DNA of 64,000 bases. Origin: Mycolicibacterium pulveris. GTDB taxonomy: Bacteria > Actinomycetota > Actinomycetes > Mycobacteriales > Mycobacteriaceae. Each line of letters begins with the position of its first letter. Position 1 is the stretch's first letter. Made by a program: the position numbers and the translations under genes. Positions 39,706-48,765 of the stretch are shown here, in pieces. A model generated the notes under the pieces. The model ran no database searches. It saw only the letters and a program-made list of their open reading frames with translations, and was not told where the DNA came from. The stretch lies in the NCBI RefSeq assembly GCF_010725725.1, contig NZ_AP022599.1, forward strand, positions 806,001 through 870,000. Reading direction: 5' to 3'.

Positions 39706-40054
39706 CCTGTTGGGGCTGCGGGTCATCGACGCGAGCTCTCAGCGGTTGGGCACCGTCATCGATGTGCGTCTCACCGTCGCCGGCGACCTCTCGGACAGCC
39801 CCCCGACCCCCCGGGTGCTCGGACTGGTGATCAGCCCGCACAGCAAGGGCTCGTTTCTCGGCTACGAGCGCATCGACATCAACGGCCCGAAAATGATTGC
39901 CGGACTGCTGCGTTGGGGACATCGGGGGACGTTCCTGGCTGCCTGGGGTGACATCGCCCGGGTCAGCACCGACCACGTCACGCTACGCCCCGGTTACACG
40001 CGGTACTCGGCAGCGCTGCAGGACCCACCGGCCGCTCACGGCCGCCGTTCGTGA
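39692..40054 (+). CDS. Second PRC-barrel domain protein
   Basis: This 120-residue PRC-barrel protein, MQLSSLLGLRVIDASSQRLG followed by TVIDVRLTVAGD, then VLGLVISPHSKGSFLGYERIDINGPKMI. It is independent in sequence from the first PRC protein apart from the barrel pattern. GGGAGG lies five bases before the ATG. It overlaps the convergent hypothetical gene by 19 bp at its end. Confidence 0.78.
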   Translation: MQLSSLLGLRVIDASSQRLGTVIDVRLTVAGDLSDSPPTPRVLGLVISPHSKGSFLGYERIDINGPKMIAGLLRWGHRGTFLAAWGDIARVSTDHVTLRPGYTRYSAALQDPPAAHGRRS

Positions 40055-40464
40055 CCGGGACGACCGTCGGTGCGGCGCCGATCCTTCATCTCCTCCTCCC
40101 ACACGTGACGGACTCCGCCTTGTAGTTCGTCACGCAGGGCGCGCTCGTGTTCACGGAAGACCGTCCAGTAGTTGTCGTCGAAGTCCTCGACGATCTGAAA
40201 GGTCCACCGGCCATGCAGAACGTTTCGGCCCACGACTTCGGTCTCGAGTCGGTCCGCCACGGCGCCATGGCCCGCCGCCCGCAACATGTCACACGCGTCG
40301 CCGAGCATCAGGTCAGCGTGTCCTATCAACTGGTGAAACGAATACAGGTCACCGCGGGCACGTTCGACACACTCCAACGCCTCCGACACCTTGCCGACGG
40401 CCTCGACCGTCGCGTCGTCGACCCCCTCGGGGCGCCGGGTCTTTTCTGCTTGCAGATCGGTCAT
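40036..40464 (-). CDS. Hypothetical protein
   Basis: This 142-residue, mostly helical, soluble protein contains ECVERARGDLYSFHQLIGHADLMLGDACDML and a later WTFQIVEDFDDNYWTVFREHERALRDEL segment; no catalytic motif is evident. A GGGTAT hexamer (40480-40475) lies 12 bp before the ATG, like a SigF -10 without a clear -35, so regulation with its neighbours is possible. Confidence 0.7.
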   Translation of the reverse strand: MTDLQAEKTRRPEGVDDATVEAVGKVSEALECVERARGDLYSFHQLIGHADLMLGDACDMLRAAGHGAVADRLETEVVGRNVLHGRWTFQIVEDFDDNYWTVFREHERALRDELQGGVRHVWEEEMKDRRRTDGRPGHERRP

Positions 40465-40532
40465 GAGAAGTGTGATACCCAGTACGCGCCGGTTGCATCA
40501 CAGCAAAGCCGGACCGTTTTCGCATTGATTTC

Positions 40533-40558
40533 GTATTGACCGGGAGCAGGACGGGTAG
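40533..40558 (+). promoter_or_regulatory. Weak candidate SigF promoter of idi
   Basis: GTAT (40533-40536), 16 nt, GGGTAG (40553-40558); one mismatch from GTTT. The ribosome site AGGAGG overlaps downstream. Confidence 0.35.
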
Positions 40559-40567
40559 AAGGAGGGG

Positions 40568-41125
40568 GTGACGGAGATGACGGTCGCCGCCGGCGATGAC
40601 CTCGTGGTGTTGGTGGACGACGCCGGCCGGCAGGTGGGGAGCGCGGCGAAGTCGGTGGTGCATCACCGCGCGACCCCGCTGCATCTCGGGTTCTCCTGTT
40701 ATGTGTTCGACGCCGCCGGTCGGGTTCTGCTGACGCGGCGGGCGCTGGCCAAGCGGACGTGGCCGGGCGTGTGGTCGAACTCCTTCTGCGGTCATCCCGC
40801 CCCGGGTGAGCCGATCGCCGATGCGGTACGGCGCCGGGCGCGCCAGGAGCTCGGCCTTTCGCTCGGCGAGTTGCAATGCGTATTGCCGGAGTTTCGCTAC
40901 CGGGCGGTGGCCGCCGACGGCACGGTCGAGAACGAGATCTGCCCGGTGTTCTACGCCCACAGCGAGGAGCCGCTGCAGGTCGACCCCGATGAGGTGATGG
41001 AGTGGCGGTGGGTGTCGTGGCGCGACCTGCGGTCGGCCGCCGCGCTGGGCTGGTCGATCAGCCCGTGGGCCGCCGAGCAGGTGCCCCTGCTGGATGCGGC
41101 TACCTCTCGGAACCGCCCCTGTTGA
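40568..41125 (+). CDS. idi: Isopentenyl-diphosphate delta-isomerase, type 1
   Basis: Idi interconverts IPP and DMAPP, providing the primer for crtE-encoded GGPP synthesis. The 185-residue Nudix-fold protein has catalytic Cys74 in SNSFCGHP and the metal/acid Glu in ENEICPVFYAH, the type 1 signatures. The start is GTG 40568 right after AGGAGGG, or ATG 40577. It converges on the Rieske gene with 26 bp overlap, opposite to the carotenoid operon it serves. Confidence 0.93.
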   Translation: MTEMTVAAGDDLVVLVDDAGRQVGSAAKSVVHHRATPLHLGFSCYVFDAAGRVLLTRRALAKRTWPGVWSNSFCGHPAPGEPIADAVRRRARQELGLSLGELQCVLPEFRYRAVAADGTVENEICPVFYAHSEEPLQVDPDEVMEWRWVSWRDLRSAAALGWSISPWAAEQVPLLDAATSRNRPC

Positions 41126-42131
41126 GCCCGGCGAACCGCAGCGCGAAAAGCCGCTCCGCGTAGGCCAGGTCGTCGCGCCACAGCCGGGTCGCCGCGCTGC
41201 GCATGAACGGGGCGATCAACGGTGCGCCCCGCACGGCGTGCACGAACCCCGGCCGATCGGAATGGGCGATGACGGCCTCGATGACCGCGGTGCGCGGTAA
41301 CCCGTCCGGCCCGTTGCCCAGTGGTGTGGCGTGTGTCTCCACGGTGCTGCCGGAGCCCTCGCCGTCGATGATGCGCATCACGATGGTCCGCGGCTCGGGG
41401 CTGGTGAACTCGGCGACCACGGGAACGCCGAACCGTCCGATGCGGAAGGTCACCGCGACCAGGAAACGGTCCGCCGATTCGCAGACGTCCTCCCCCACAG
41501 GCGGGCTGGCGAGCACGTCGAGCCGGGTGAAGGAGTACGGGTGGAACCAGGAACCGTGCCACGGATCCATCCGGTTCGCGATGACATCGCGCGGCTCGCA
41601 GGTACCGTCCAGCCGGGTGACGGCATGCATCCGGGGGGCATCCGGACGCTCGGGAAGCACCGGTCGCTCGGTCGGCGTCTCCATGCCGACGTCATCGAGC
41701 CGCACCCACGCCAACACGCCGTCGTCGTAGGCGGGGAAAGGAGCCCAACCGGACCGGCGGCCGCCCGACAGTCGCAGCCCGTGCCAGGGACAGATCAGAA
41801 CGCCGTCGTCGACCTTTCCGCTCGACAGGTCCGCCCCCAGGTGTGGGCAGGCGCCAGGACCCACATGCAGCGAACCGTCGGCGCCGCGCCATGCCACCAG
41901 CTCTTCACCCGCGACGACCGCGCGCTCCGGCCTGCTGCGGATGCTGTCGCTGGCGGCGAACACATACCAGTTGCCGCTGCGCCTGGCCTGCGACCGGCGC
42001 AGAGCGCCGTCGATGACGGCGGGTGAGGCATCGCGGTGGGTGGGCCGCTGCGCCGACCACCGGGACGGTGGAAGTACCTGAAACGGCCAGGTTTTCGACA
42101 GTTTCGATCGCATCTCAGCCAGCACGCTCAT
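41100..42131 (-). CDS. Rieske [2Fe-2S] protein in carotenoid operon (DUF5914-like)
   Basis: This 343-residue protein has an N-terminal Rieske centre: Cys95-Pro-His97 and Cys114-Pro-Trp-His117. The C-terminal part includes RMDPWHGSWFHPYSFTRL, suggestive of a metal-binding oxygenase domain, but it does not match classic ring-hydroxylases clearly. It overlaps crtU (ATGA) as the last gene of the crt operon. A role in oxygenating the aromatic carotenoid ring is plausible. Confidence 0.8.
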   Translation of the reverse strand: MSVLAEMRSKLSKTWPFQVLPPSRWSAQRPTHRDASPAVIDGALRRSQARRSGNWYVFAASDSIRSRPERAVVAGEELVAWRGADGSLHVGPGACPHLGADLSSGKVDDGVLICPWHGLRLSGGRRSGWAPFPAYDDGVLAWVRLDDVGMETPTERPVLPERPDAPRMHAVTRLDGTCEPRDVIANRMDPWHGSWFHPYSFTRLDVLASPPVGEDVCESADRFLVAVTFRIGRFGVPVVAEFTSPEPRTIVMRIIDGEGSGSTVETHATPLGNGPDGLPRTAVIEAVIAHSDRPGFVHAVRGAPLIAPFMRSAATRLWRDDLAYAERLFALRFAGLNRGGSER

Positions 42132-43648
42132 CGCCCGATGCGCCTTTCGCTCGTGGCAAGACGCCGCAGCACCGCTGAGCGGCCCTGCCTCGGGACGGTG
42201 TGCAGGGTGTGCCCCGTGATGCCGAAGCGCTCCAACAGCTGGTTGGCCGCGGTCCAGCCGGTCGTCGCGGCGCGCTCCATCAACGCCACCGGCAGGTCGA
42301 TGCGGACGCCGTCCCCCGCCAGCACCAGCCCGTCGTGCGGGGTGGTGACGCCGGGTCGCTGGGCGAAGTCGCCGGGGCCAAAGCGCGGACAGTCGTTGTG
42401 GCACAGCACCCGTTCCCCGACCACCCGTGTCCGGGCCGTCTCCGGATAGAGCTCGTGCAGGCGCTTGACGAGCTGCTCGGTGACCTCGGTTTCACCGGTC
42501 GCGTAGGCGTGCAGTTCGACCACCGAACCGCCGCAGCGGGCACTCCAGTCGGCGGCCTCCCGTTCATACCGCTCGAGCACGCTCACATTGTCCAGCGGCG
42601 GCAGGCCGCCGGTGCCCAGAAACGGGGCGCGGTCGGGGTTGACCGGACCGTCCAGCCAGAGCCTATGCACCACGAACGGCGGTGCGGTGCGCAGCCCGGC
42701 GACCCGGTTGCGCCACGCCTGGTCGCCCAGGTGCGGCGAGTTCTCGACGATGCGTTGCAGCGCAGCGACATCTGTCGCCAACACCACGCCGTCGGCATGC
42801 AGCGTCGTATCGGAACCGCAGTGCACCGCGAACGGCGCGCCGGCGCGCACCTCGGTCACCGCCACCCCGGTGTGGAAGCGAACGCCCCGCGACTGCAAGT
42901 AGGCGCGCAGCGGGTTCCACAGCGCCACATCGAAGTTCGCGACGGCGACGTCGAAAACGAGACCTTCGCTGGAGCCCAGGAAGTAGATGTGGAACATGGT
43001 GGCCAGTTCGGCGGCCGACAGTTCGGCGGGCTTGGCGAAGAAGCTGCGGCTGAACACCTCGAAGGCCAGATGTCGTGCGGCCTCGGGAAAGTTGATCGCG
43101 CGCAGGAACGTCTCGGCGTCAACATGGTCGAGCCGGTGGTAGGTCTCGGGCACCGACACGGCGGCCAGCGGCGCGGCGGCGCGGGCGTTCAGGCGTACCA
43201 GATCGCGCAACCGGAATGTGGGGCTGCGCATCGCGAACGCCAGCGCGTTGAGCGGCGGGGTCCTCGGCAGTCCACGGAACGTGTCGCGGCGACCGTCCGC
43301 GTCAACCAGCGGATAGTCCTGCACGGGCGTCAACATCGTCAGCCTGGAATCTATGCGGCCCAGCAGTTTTCGAAGGTTGTAGTACTGGCGGAAGAACGCA
43401 TGGAAGCCACGGTTCATCGCCACCGGTGTGCCGTCGTCAAGCGTGTCGGTCCAGCCGCCCACCCGACCGCCCAGATATGGCTCGCGTTCGACGACGTCGA
43501 CGCTGACACCGCGTTCGGCCAACCCGGCCGCGGCGGCCAACCCGGCGATGCCGCCGCCGACGACCACGACGTGCGGTGTGGCGGCCAACGCGGCGGCGTT
43601 CGCGACGCCGGGTGTTGCGGTCAACGTGACCCGCCGCGGATCGGTCAT
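42128..43648 (-). CDS. crtU: Carotene desaturase/methyl-shift enzyme CrtU-like
   Basis: This 506-residue FAD-dependent amine-oxidase-type protein starts with VVVVGGGIAGLAAAAGLAERGVSVDVVER and ends with GLVLAGDGVRIDLPVALMERAATTGWTAANQLL, the carotenoid-desaturase C-terminal FAD motif. CrtU converts beta-ionone ends to aromatic phi-ends, forming isorenieratene (leprotene). The ATG at 43648 overlaps the methyltransferase stop. Distinct from CrtI upstream; assignment rests on family features and operon order known from actinobacterial crt clusters. Confidence 0.78.
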   Translation of the reverse strand: MTDPRRVTLTATPGVANAAALAATPHVVVVGGGIAGLAAAAGLAERGVSVDVVEREPYLGGRVGGWTDTLDDGTPVAMNRGFHAFFRQYYNLRKLLGRIDSRLTMLTPVQDYPLVDADGRRDTFRGLPRTPPLNALAFAMRSPTFRLRDLVRLNARAAAPLAAVSVPETYHRLDHVDAETFLRAINFPEAARHLAFEVFSRSFFAKPAELSAAELATMFHIYFLGSSEGLVFDVAVANFDVALWNPLRAYLQSRGVRFHTGVAVTEVRAGAPFAVHCGSDTTLHADGVVLATDVAALQRIVENSPHLGDQAWRNRVAGLRTAPPFVVHRLWLDGPVNPDRAPFLGTGGLPPLDNVSVLERYEREAADWSARCGGSVVELHAYATGETEVTEQLVKRLHELYPETARTRVVGERVLCHNDCPRFGPGDFAQRPGVTTPHDGLVLAGDGVRIDLPVALMERAATTGWTAANQLLERFGITGHTLHTVPRQGRSAVLRRLATSERRIGR

Positions 43649-44367
43649 GCCGAGGCCTTCGCGAGAAAGGTGTGCACGATGCCATGTTGCCACCCCGGCA
43701 CGGTCTGGCTGTGCACATCGGTGAACCCGTTGGTGCGCAACCGGTTACAGAATGTCGCCACGCCGTCGAATCGATTCACGCTGCGACGGAGGTATCTGTA
43801 GAGCGACGCGTCGCCGCTGCGGAGCCGGCCTGCGGGGATGATGATCGTCGCGCACACCGTGTTCCACACCGCTGTGGCGAAGCGGGAGTCGATGACCGAG
43901 TACTCGTGTACGGCCAGCGTGCCGCCCGGCCGCAGCAGCGCGCGGAACGCCTGTAGTTGGGCGTCCGGGTCGGCCAGGTTGCGCAGCAGGTACGCCGCGA
44001 AGATCCCGTCGAACGGTCCTTCGACGCCGGTGTCGGCGAGGTTCTCGATGCGGCTGTGCACGAACCGCACCGCCCCCTGCCACCGTTTGGTCCGCGCCTC
44101 GGCCAGCATGCCCTCCGAGCCGTCCACGGCCACGATCTCCGCCTCCGGCGCGACACGCAGCAGCGCCGCGGTGGAAGCGCCTGTGCCGCACCCGGCGTCG
44201 AGCAGACGAAGCCCGCGGCCATTGTCGGGCAACATCATCCGCCGGGCCGACAACCGCAGGTGGCTGTGGTAGCCGGGGTTGGTGTCGACGAGTCTGTCGT
44301 AGGTGGGGGCCGCGGCGTCGAATGCGGCGGGCAGGTCGCCCGGCTCGCTGACCTTGCGGGTACTCAC
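43645..44367 (-). CDS. crtT: SAM methyltransferase in carotenoid operon
   Basis: This 240-residue class I methyltransferase has motif I LLDAGCGTGASTAALL, acidic EIVAVDGSEGMLAEA, FDGIFAAYLLRNLADPD and LLRPGGTLAVHEYS, similar to UbiE-type enzymes. The crt context makes a carotenoid or quinone substrate likely; crtT is the name used for such genes in related clusters. GTG start at 44367 overlaps crtYd (GTGA). Confidence 0.72.
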   Translation of the reverse strand: MSTRKVSEPGDLPAAFDAAAPTYDRLVDTNPGYHSHLRLSARRMMLPDNGRGLRLLDAGCGTGASTAALLRVAPEAEIVAVDGSEGMLAEARTKRWQGAVRFVHSRIENLADTGVEGPFDGIFAAYLLRNLADPDAQLQAFRALLRPGGTLAVHEYSVIDSRFATAVWNTVCATIIIPAGRLRSGDASLYRYLRRSVNRFDGVATFCNRLRTNGFTDVHSQTVPGWQHGIVHTFLAKASA

Positions 44368-44693
44368 GACACGTCCTCCTGACCCTCACGCGACCGCTGA
44401 CGTTCCCACAACAGCAGCACCGCGGTGACCAGCGCCCACCCGAACAGAAAGTCCTCGACCGGGATATCGAAGGGAAACCGGATGCCGCTGGTGTGGCGCT
44501 CGTCGTAGATGACGATCGGTGCGCTCAGTTTCGTCAGCCACCCGTCGACGGGCACCTGAAACGCCATCACGATCGCCATGGACAGCCAATAGGCGGGCCG
44601 CCGGAACAACCCGGTGCGCAGCATGACGACCTCCCACATGCACACCAGGACCACCGCCAGCACGGCGGGAAGCGTGTAGCCAAGGCCGGTCAT
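44364..44693 (-). CDS. crtYd: Lycopene cyclase subunit, CrtYd type
   Basis: This 109-residue membrane protein with three helices is one half of the heterodimeric lycopene beta-cyclase found in actinobacteria. The FDIPVEDFLFGWALVTAVLLLWE block is the subunit's conserved segment. It overlaps crtYc (ATGA). Confidence 0.9.
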   Translation of the reverse strand: MTGLGYTLPAVLAVVLVCMWEVVMLRTGLFRRPAYWLSMAIVMAFQVPVDGWLTKLSAPIVIYDERHTSGIRFPFDIPVEDFLFGWALVTAVLLLWERQRSREGQEDVS

Positions 44694-45025
44694 CGCTGGC
44701 GCACCGACTTGCGTCGCGAGCGTTCGAGGATGGTGTCAACGGCGTTGTAGGTGAGCAGCCCGCACAGCGGTATCACGAAGAAGAACAGCAACTCCTCCAC
44801 CGGCATGATGCCGGGCACGTCGACACCGGTCACATACAACGGGTTGTAGCTCCAGACGCCGGCGAAGATGGCCACGACGTCCCAGGTGATGAACACCGCG
44901 GCGACCGGGAGGATCGCCGCTGTCGCCCGCCACGCCCGCCGGTAGACCCCGGCACCGAACAGCTCGAGCGGAGCGGTGATCGCCAGGCAGGCGGCGAGCA
45001 CGAGCAGGTAGTGCCAACGGTCCAC
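44690..45025 (-). CDS. crtYc: Lycopene cyclase subunit, CrtYc type
   Basis: This 111-residue membrane protein has three helices and the conserved VPGIMPVEELLFFFVIPLCGLLTYNAV segment, which parallels the one in CrtYd. I take the GTG at 45025 because AGCAGG lies eight bases upstream; a GTG at 45061 inside crtB would add 12 residues. It works together with CrtYd to form beta-carotene. Confidence 0.88.
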   Translation of the reverse strand: MDRWHYLLVLAACLAITAPLELFGAGVYRRAWRATAAILPVAAVFITWDVVAIFAGVWSYNPLYVTGVDVPGIMPVEELLFFFVIPLCGLLTYNAVDTILERSRRKSVRQR

Positions 45026-45027
45026 GT

Positions 45028-45975
45028 CTAGAGCCTGCTCTCTCGCAGCCGGGTGCGCCACGCTTTGACCAGTCCGCCCGCGGCGACCCGCAGGCGCCGG
45101 CCGTTACCGACCGTGGCGCGTTGGCTGAAGATCGCGAAGTCGAGGTCTTCGATGCGGTCGAGGATCTGGGAGTACAGCGTCAGGGCCGCCGATATGCACG
45201 GCCTCGACCGGGGCGCCAGCAGCGCGATGCCCTGCTGGGCATATCCGTAGATGCGCCGGGTGGTGGCGTGCTGCTCGACCAGCGCGCGACGCACCCGCAC
45301 ATCGGTACGACGGTGATCGTGACACCACGACAGCACATCACGGTCGACGTGGTGGGCGGCCAACTCGTCCGCGGGCAGATACACGCGGCCACGCTGGAGG
45401 TCCTCGTCGACGTCACGTAGGAAATTGGTGAGCTGGAACGCTTTTCCGAGCGCGGCCGCATATGGCTCGGCGTCTTCTCTGGGCCCGACCGTGCCGAGAA
45501 CCGGCAGCAGTTGCAGCCCGATGACCTCGGCCGAGCCGTGCATGTATCGGTCCAGGGCGGCACGGTTCGCATAGTCGGTGACGGTCAGGTCCATGCGCAT
45601 CGAGCTCAGGAAGTCGTCGAACAGTTCCCAGGGGATGTCGTACTTTCTGGCGCTGTCCACGACCGCGGCCAGCGCGGGATCGTCGTCGTCGCCGCGGTCC
45701 GAGACCATGCGCGAGAACAGCCGAGTGCCCAGATGTTGCAGCTGGTTCGCCCGCTCGGCGGTGGTCAGGTTGGGGTCGAAGTCGTCGAGGATGTCGTCGG
45801 CGCGGCGGGCGAAGCCGTACAGGGCGTGCACCGCGGGACGTTGCTCGGGGGCCAGGAGCCTGGTGGCCAGATAGAACGTGCGGCCGTGTTCGGCGTTGAG
45901 CCGACGGCAGCACCGATAAGCTTCGCGCAGCGCCGGGTCTCGCACGCCGGCCGCATCCAGTTCGGAACTGATCAT
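45028..45975 (-). CDS. crtB: Phytoene synthase
   Basis: CrtB condenses two GGPP to phytoene. The 315-residue protein has the two Asp-rich metal sites: ADDILDD (residues 59-65) and DVDED (188-192) followed by LQRGRVYLP. The ATG at 45975 overlaps the crtI stop (ATGA). Confidence 0.95.
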   Translation of the reverse strand: MISSELDAAGVRDPALREAYRCCRRLNAEHGRTFYLATRLLAPEQRPAVHALYGFARRADDILDDFDPNLTTAERANQLQHLGTRLFSRMVSDRGDDDDPALAAVVDSARKYDIPWELFDDFLSSMRMDLTVTDYANRAALDRYMHGSAEVIGLQLLPVLGTVGPREDAEPYAAALGKAFQLTNFLRDVDEDLQRGRVYLPADELAAHHVDRDVLSWCHDHRRTDVRVRRALVEQHATTRRIYGYAQQGIALLAPRSRPCISAALTLYSQILDRIEDLDFAIFSQRATVGNGRRLRVAAGGLVKAWRTRLRESRL

Positions 45976-47495
45976 GTCTGCACCACCTGTGAATTCCTGG
46001 GCCGGGCCTGCGCTCCCGTGATCCGGTCGGCTGCCAACCGACCGGACAACAAAGCTGTCGGCACACCGACGCCGGGCACCGTTGACGATCCGGCGAGCAC
46101 CACGTTGTCGATGCCCCGGACGATGTTGGCCGGGCGGAACGGCCCGGTTTGGCCGAAGGTGTGTGCGAGCGCGAACGGGGTGCCCGCGGCCATGCCCTGG
46201 CGCTCCCAACCGGCGGGATCCACCGCGTGCAAGAGTTCGGTGTCGACGCCCACGTGCGGGAGCCGGTCGACGACCCGGCCGAGCATGTGCTGCGTGTACG
46301 CGTCGCCACTGTTGGCCCAGTCGACCTTTCCCACAGCGGTATTCGGCGTCGGCGCAAGGATGTAGAGCAGGTCCCGGCCGGGCGGCGCCAAGCTCGGGTC
46401 GCTGACCGTCGGCCGGGTCACCAGCAGCGACGGGTCACCCATCACACGCCCGTCGTCGATGATGTCGCGGAACGTCTGATCCCACGCGTCGCCGAACACG
46501 ATGGTGTGGTGACCGGTTTTTGTGGTACCACGCGGCCCGGCTCGACAGCCGACATGCGCGACGACCGCGGACGGGGCCGGGCGCAGCCGCAGCAACCGTC
46601 GCGGGGTACGGCCGAGCAGGCGGTAGGTGTCGGGGAGTTCGGTGGTCAGCACCACCGCGTCGGCCGGGATGCGTTCCCCGGTGTCGGTGTACGCCGCGGT
46701 CACTCGGTTTCCGCGGCGTTCCAGGCGGGAAACTGCACGGCCATAGCGGAATTCGACACCGGCAGCGGATGCCGCGGCGGCCAGCGCGTCGGGCAGCGCC
46801 CGTACCCCGCCGCGCGGGAAGAAGACGCCGGCGACGGTGTCCATGTAGGCGATGACGGCATACACCGCCAACGCGCGCTGCGGCGGGACACCGGCGTAGA
46901 GGGCTTGGAAGGTGAACACCCGTCTCAGCCGTTCGTCGGAGATGCACCGACGCACCATGCGGTCCCAGCGCCGGAACCCGCCGATGGCGGCCAGCCGCGC
47001 CAACTGCGGCGTCAACAGCGAAAGGGGTGAGTCGAAGTTGGCCGCAATGAACCCGTCGAACTCGACGCGGTACAGCCGCATGAGCCAATCGCGCAGCCGC
47101 AGATAACCGTCGGCTTCACCGGTGCCCGCCAACCGTTCGACCTCGCCGGCCATCGCGGCGGGGTCACTGTGCACGTCCAGACCCGACCCGTCTGCGAACG
47201 ACGCGTGGTAGCAGGGCTGTAGCGGCATCAACTCGAGGCGGTCACCCATGGATTCGCCGACGGCGGCGAAGGCGTCCTCGATGATGTCGGGCATGGTCAG
47301 CACGGTAGGTCCGGTGTCCAGGCGGTATCCGTCGATATCCAGTCGGCCCACCCGGCCGCCAGGGTGGATCCCGCGCTCGACGACGGTCACCGCGCGCCCT
47401 CTGCCTGCCAGTTGCAGCGCCGCCGACAGGCCGGACAGTCCGGCGCCGACCACGACGACGCGAGAGCAGCTACCCTCGACGGTCCGCACGGCCAC
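45972..47495 (-). CDS. crtI: Phytoene desaturase
   Basis: CrtI carries out the four desaturations from phytoene to lycopene with FAD. The 507-residue length is typical, with the N-terminal VVVVGAGLSGLSAALQLAGRG motif, GYRLDTGPTVLTMPD, and the C-terminal NVVLAGSSTVPGVGVPTALLSGRLAADRI. It starts with GTG, 17 bp after crtE. Confidence 0.94.
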   Translation of the reverse strand: MAVRTVEGSCSRVVVVGAGLSGLSAALQLAGRGRAVTVVERGIHPGGRVGRLDIDGYRLDTGPTVLTMPDIIEDAFAAVGESMGDRLELMPLQPCYHASFADGSGLDVHSDPAAMAGEVERLAGTGEADGYLRLRDWLMRLYRVEFDGFIAANFDSPLSLLTPQLARLAAIGGFRRWDRMVRRCISDERLRRVFTFQALYAGVPPQRALAVYAVIAYMDTVAGVFFPRGGVRALPDALAAAASAAGVEFRYGRAVSRLERRGNRVTAAYTDTGERIPADAVVLTTELPDTYRLLGRTPRRLLRLRPAPSAVVAHVGCRAGPRGTTKTGHHTIVFGDAWDQTFRDIIDDGRVMGDPSLLVTRPTVSDPSLAPPGRDLLYILAPTPNTAVGKVDWANSGDAYTQHMLGRVVDRLPHVGVDTELLHAVDPAGWERQGMAAGTPFALAHTFGQTGPFRPANIVRGIDNVVLAGSSTVPGVGVPTALLSGRLAADRITGAQARPRNSQVVQT

Positions 47496-47512
47496 TCACC
47501 ACCTTCACCCCG

Positions 47513-48616
47513 TCATGCCGCTCGTGTCGTGCACGTCGTGGCCATGTCCAGCAACGCTTTTCGCACAGGTACCCGGATCAACGGTGTTCGGATGCCCTCG
47601 ATCGCCCGGCACACCCGCTCTTCGATCATCTGCTCGACCCACTGGACCGCTCCGGTAGCCGCGATCAGGTGACGCCACCGGTCGATGTCGGAGTGGTCGA
47701 GGTCTGCTGCGCCCATCAGCTCGGCCAGCTGGCAGCGCAGCGACGATCCCGCGAGGTGGTAAGCCGCGACCACGACGCTGGTGGCCTTGTGCTCGGACAG
47801 GTCGACGCCTGCCGGCTTTCCGGTGACCGCCGGGGATCCGAAAACCCCCAGCAAGTCGTCGCGCATCTGAAACGCTTCGCCGACCGCCTCGCCGTAGCCG
47901 CTCAGCGTGGCGAGCACGGCGTGGCCGCACCCGGCCAGCGCCGCGCCGATCTCCAGCGGGCGGCGCACCGTGTAATTGCCCGACTTGCGCCGTGACACGT
48001 CGAGCACCTCGTCCCAGGAGGGAAAGCCGCTCGAGTCGTTGACGAGGTCGGCGAATTGGCCGACGGCCAGCTCGGTGCGCATCGCGTCGTATCGGGGCCA
48101 GGCGCGCGACAGTGCCGCGGCCGGCACGCCGCTCTCGCGCAGCATCTGTTCGGCCCACACCAGGCACAGGTCGCCGAGCAGGACGGCGGCCGACTCACCG
48201 AAGCGGTCGGGCGAGCCGGTCAGCCCGCGCTCGCGGTGCCAGCGCGCGAAGGCGACGTGCGCGGCGGGCCGTCCGCGGCGCAGCGTGGCGCCGTCCATCA
48301 CGTCGTCCTGCAGCAGCGCGAACGCGTGGAGCAGCTCCATGCTGGCGGCCGCCCGCAGCGCCGCGGGGTCCTCGTCCTGGCCGCACAGCCAGCCCAGGTA
48401 CATGAACGTCGAGCGCAGGCATTTTCCGCCGGTCAGAAAGCTCAGCAGGATGTCGCCGGTGATCTCCACCCCGGTCTTGCCCAGCTGGTCGGCGCCGCGT
48501 TCGGCGACAAAGTCCATCACGGCATCGGAGACGGCGTCGCGGACACCTGCGCGCCACGAGGCAGACGACGGAGGCGCCGATACCAGAGCGCACGTTTGCC
48601 CGTCACCTGTATTCAA
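47513..48616 (-). CDS. crtE: Geranylgeranyl diphosphate synthase
   Basis: This 367-residue polyprenyl synthase extends allylic diphosphates to GGPP. The first Asp motif is DDVMD (104-108) followed by RRGRPAAH. The second motif is FQMRDDLLGVFG. A TTG start at 48616 is inferred from AAGGA seven bases upstream, an unusual start codon; the next in-frame GTG is 11 codons later. First gene of the operon, with a consensus SigF promoter 35-59 bp upstream. Confidence 0.92.
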   Translation of the reverse strand: MNTGDGQTCALVSAPPSSASWRAGVRDAVSDAVMDFVAERGADQLGKTGVEITGDILLSFLTGGKCLRSTFMYLGWLCGQDEDPAALRAAASMELLHAFALLQDDVMDGATLRRGRPAAHVAFARWHRERGLTGSPDRFGESAAVLLGDLCLVWAEQMLRESGVPAAALSRAWPRYDAMRTELAVGQFADLVNDSSGFPSWDEVLDVSRRKSGNYTVRRPLEIGAALAGCGHAVLATLSGYGEAVGEAFQMRDDLLGVFGSPAVTGKPAGVDLSEHKATSVVVAAYHLAGSSLRCQLAELMGAADLDHSDIDRWRHLIAATGAVQWVEQMIEERVCRAIEGIRTPLIRVPVRKALLDMATTCTTRAA

Positions 48617-48650
48617 CGTTCGTCCTTTTCTCGTCCGGCGTTGAGTTCAC

Positions 48651-48675
48651 TACCCACTTCGAACGGAAATGAACC
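48651..48675 (-). promoter_or_regulatory. SigF promoter of the crt operon
   Basis: GGTT (48675-48672), 16 nt, GGGTA (48655-48651) on the minus strand. This is the best-placed signal to drive all eight crt genes and agrees with the known SigF-dependent carotenoid production in mycobacteria. Confidence 0.78.
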
Positions 48676-48765
48676 GCCGCACCGTTCGCCGCGCCTCCTT
48701 TCCACGCGGCCGCGGAATGCGGGACGAATGACGCTGTTGCGCAGCGGCTGTCACATCACGGATCG

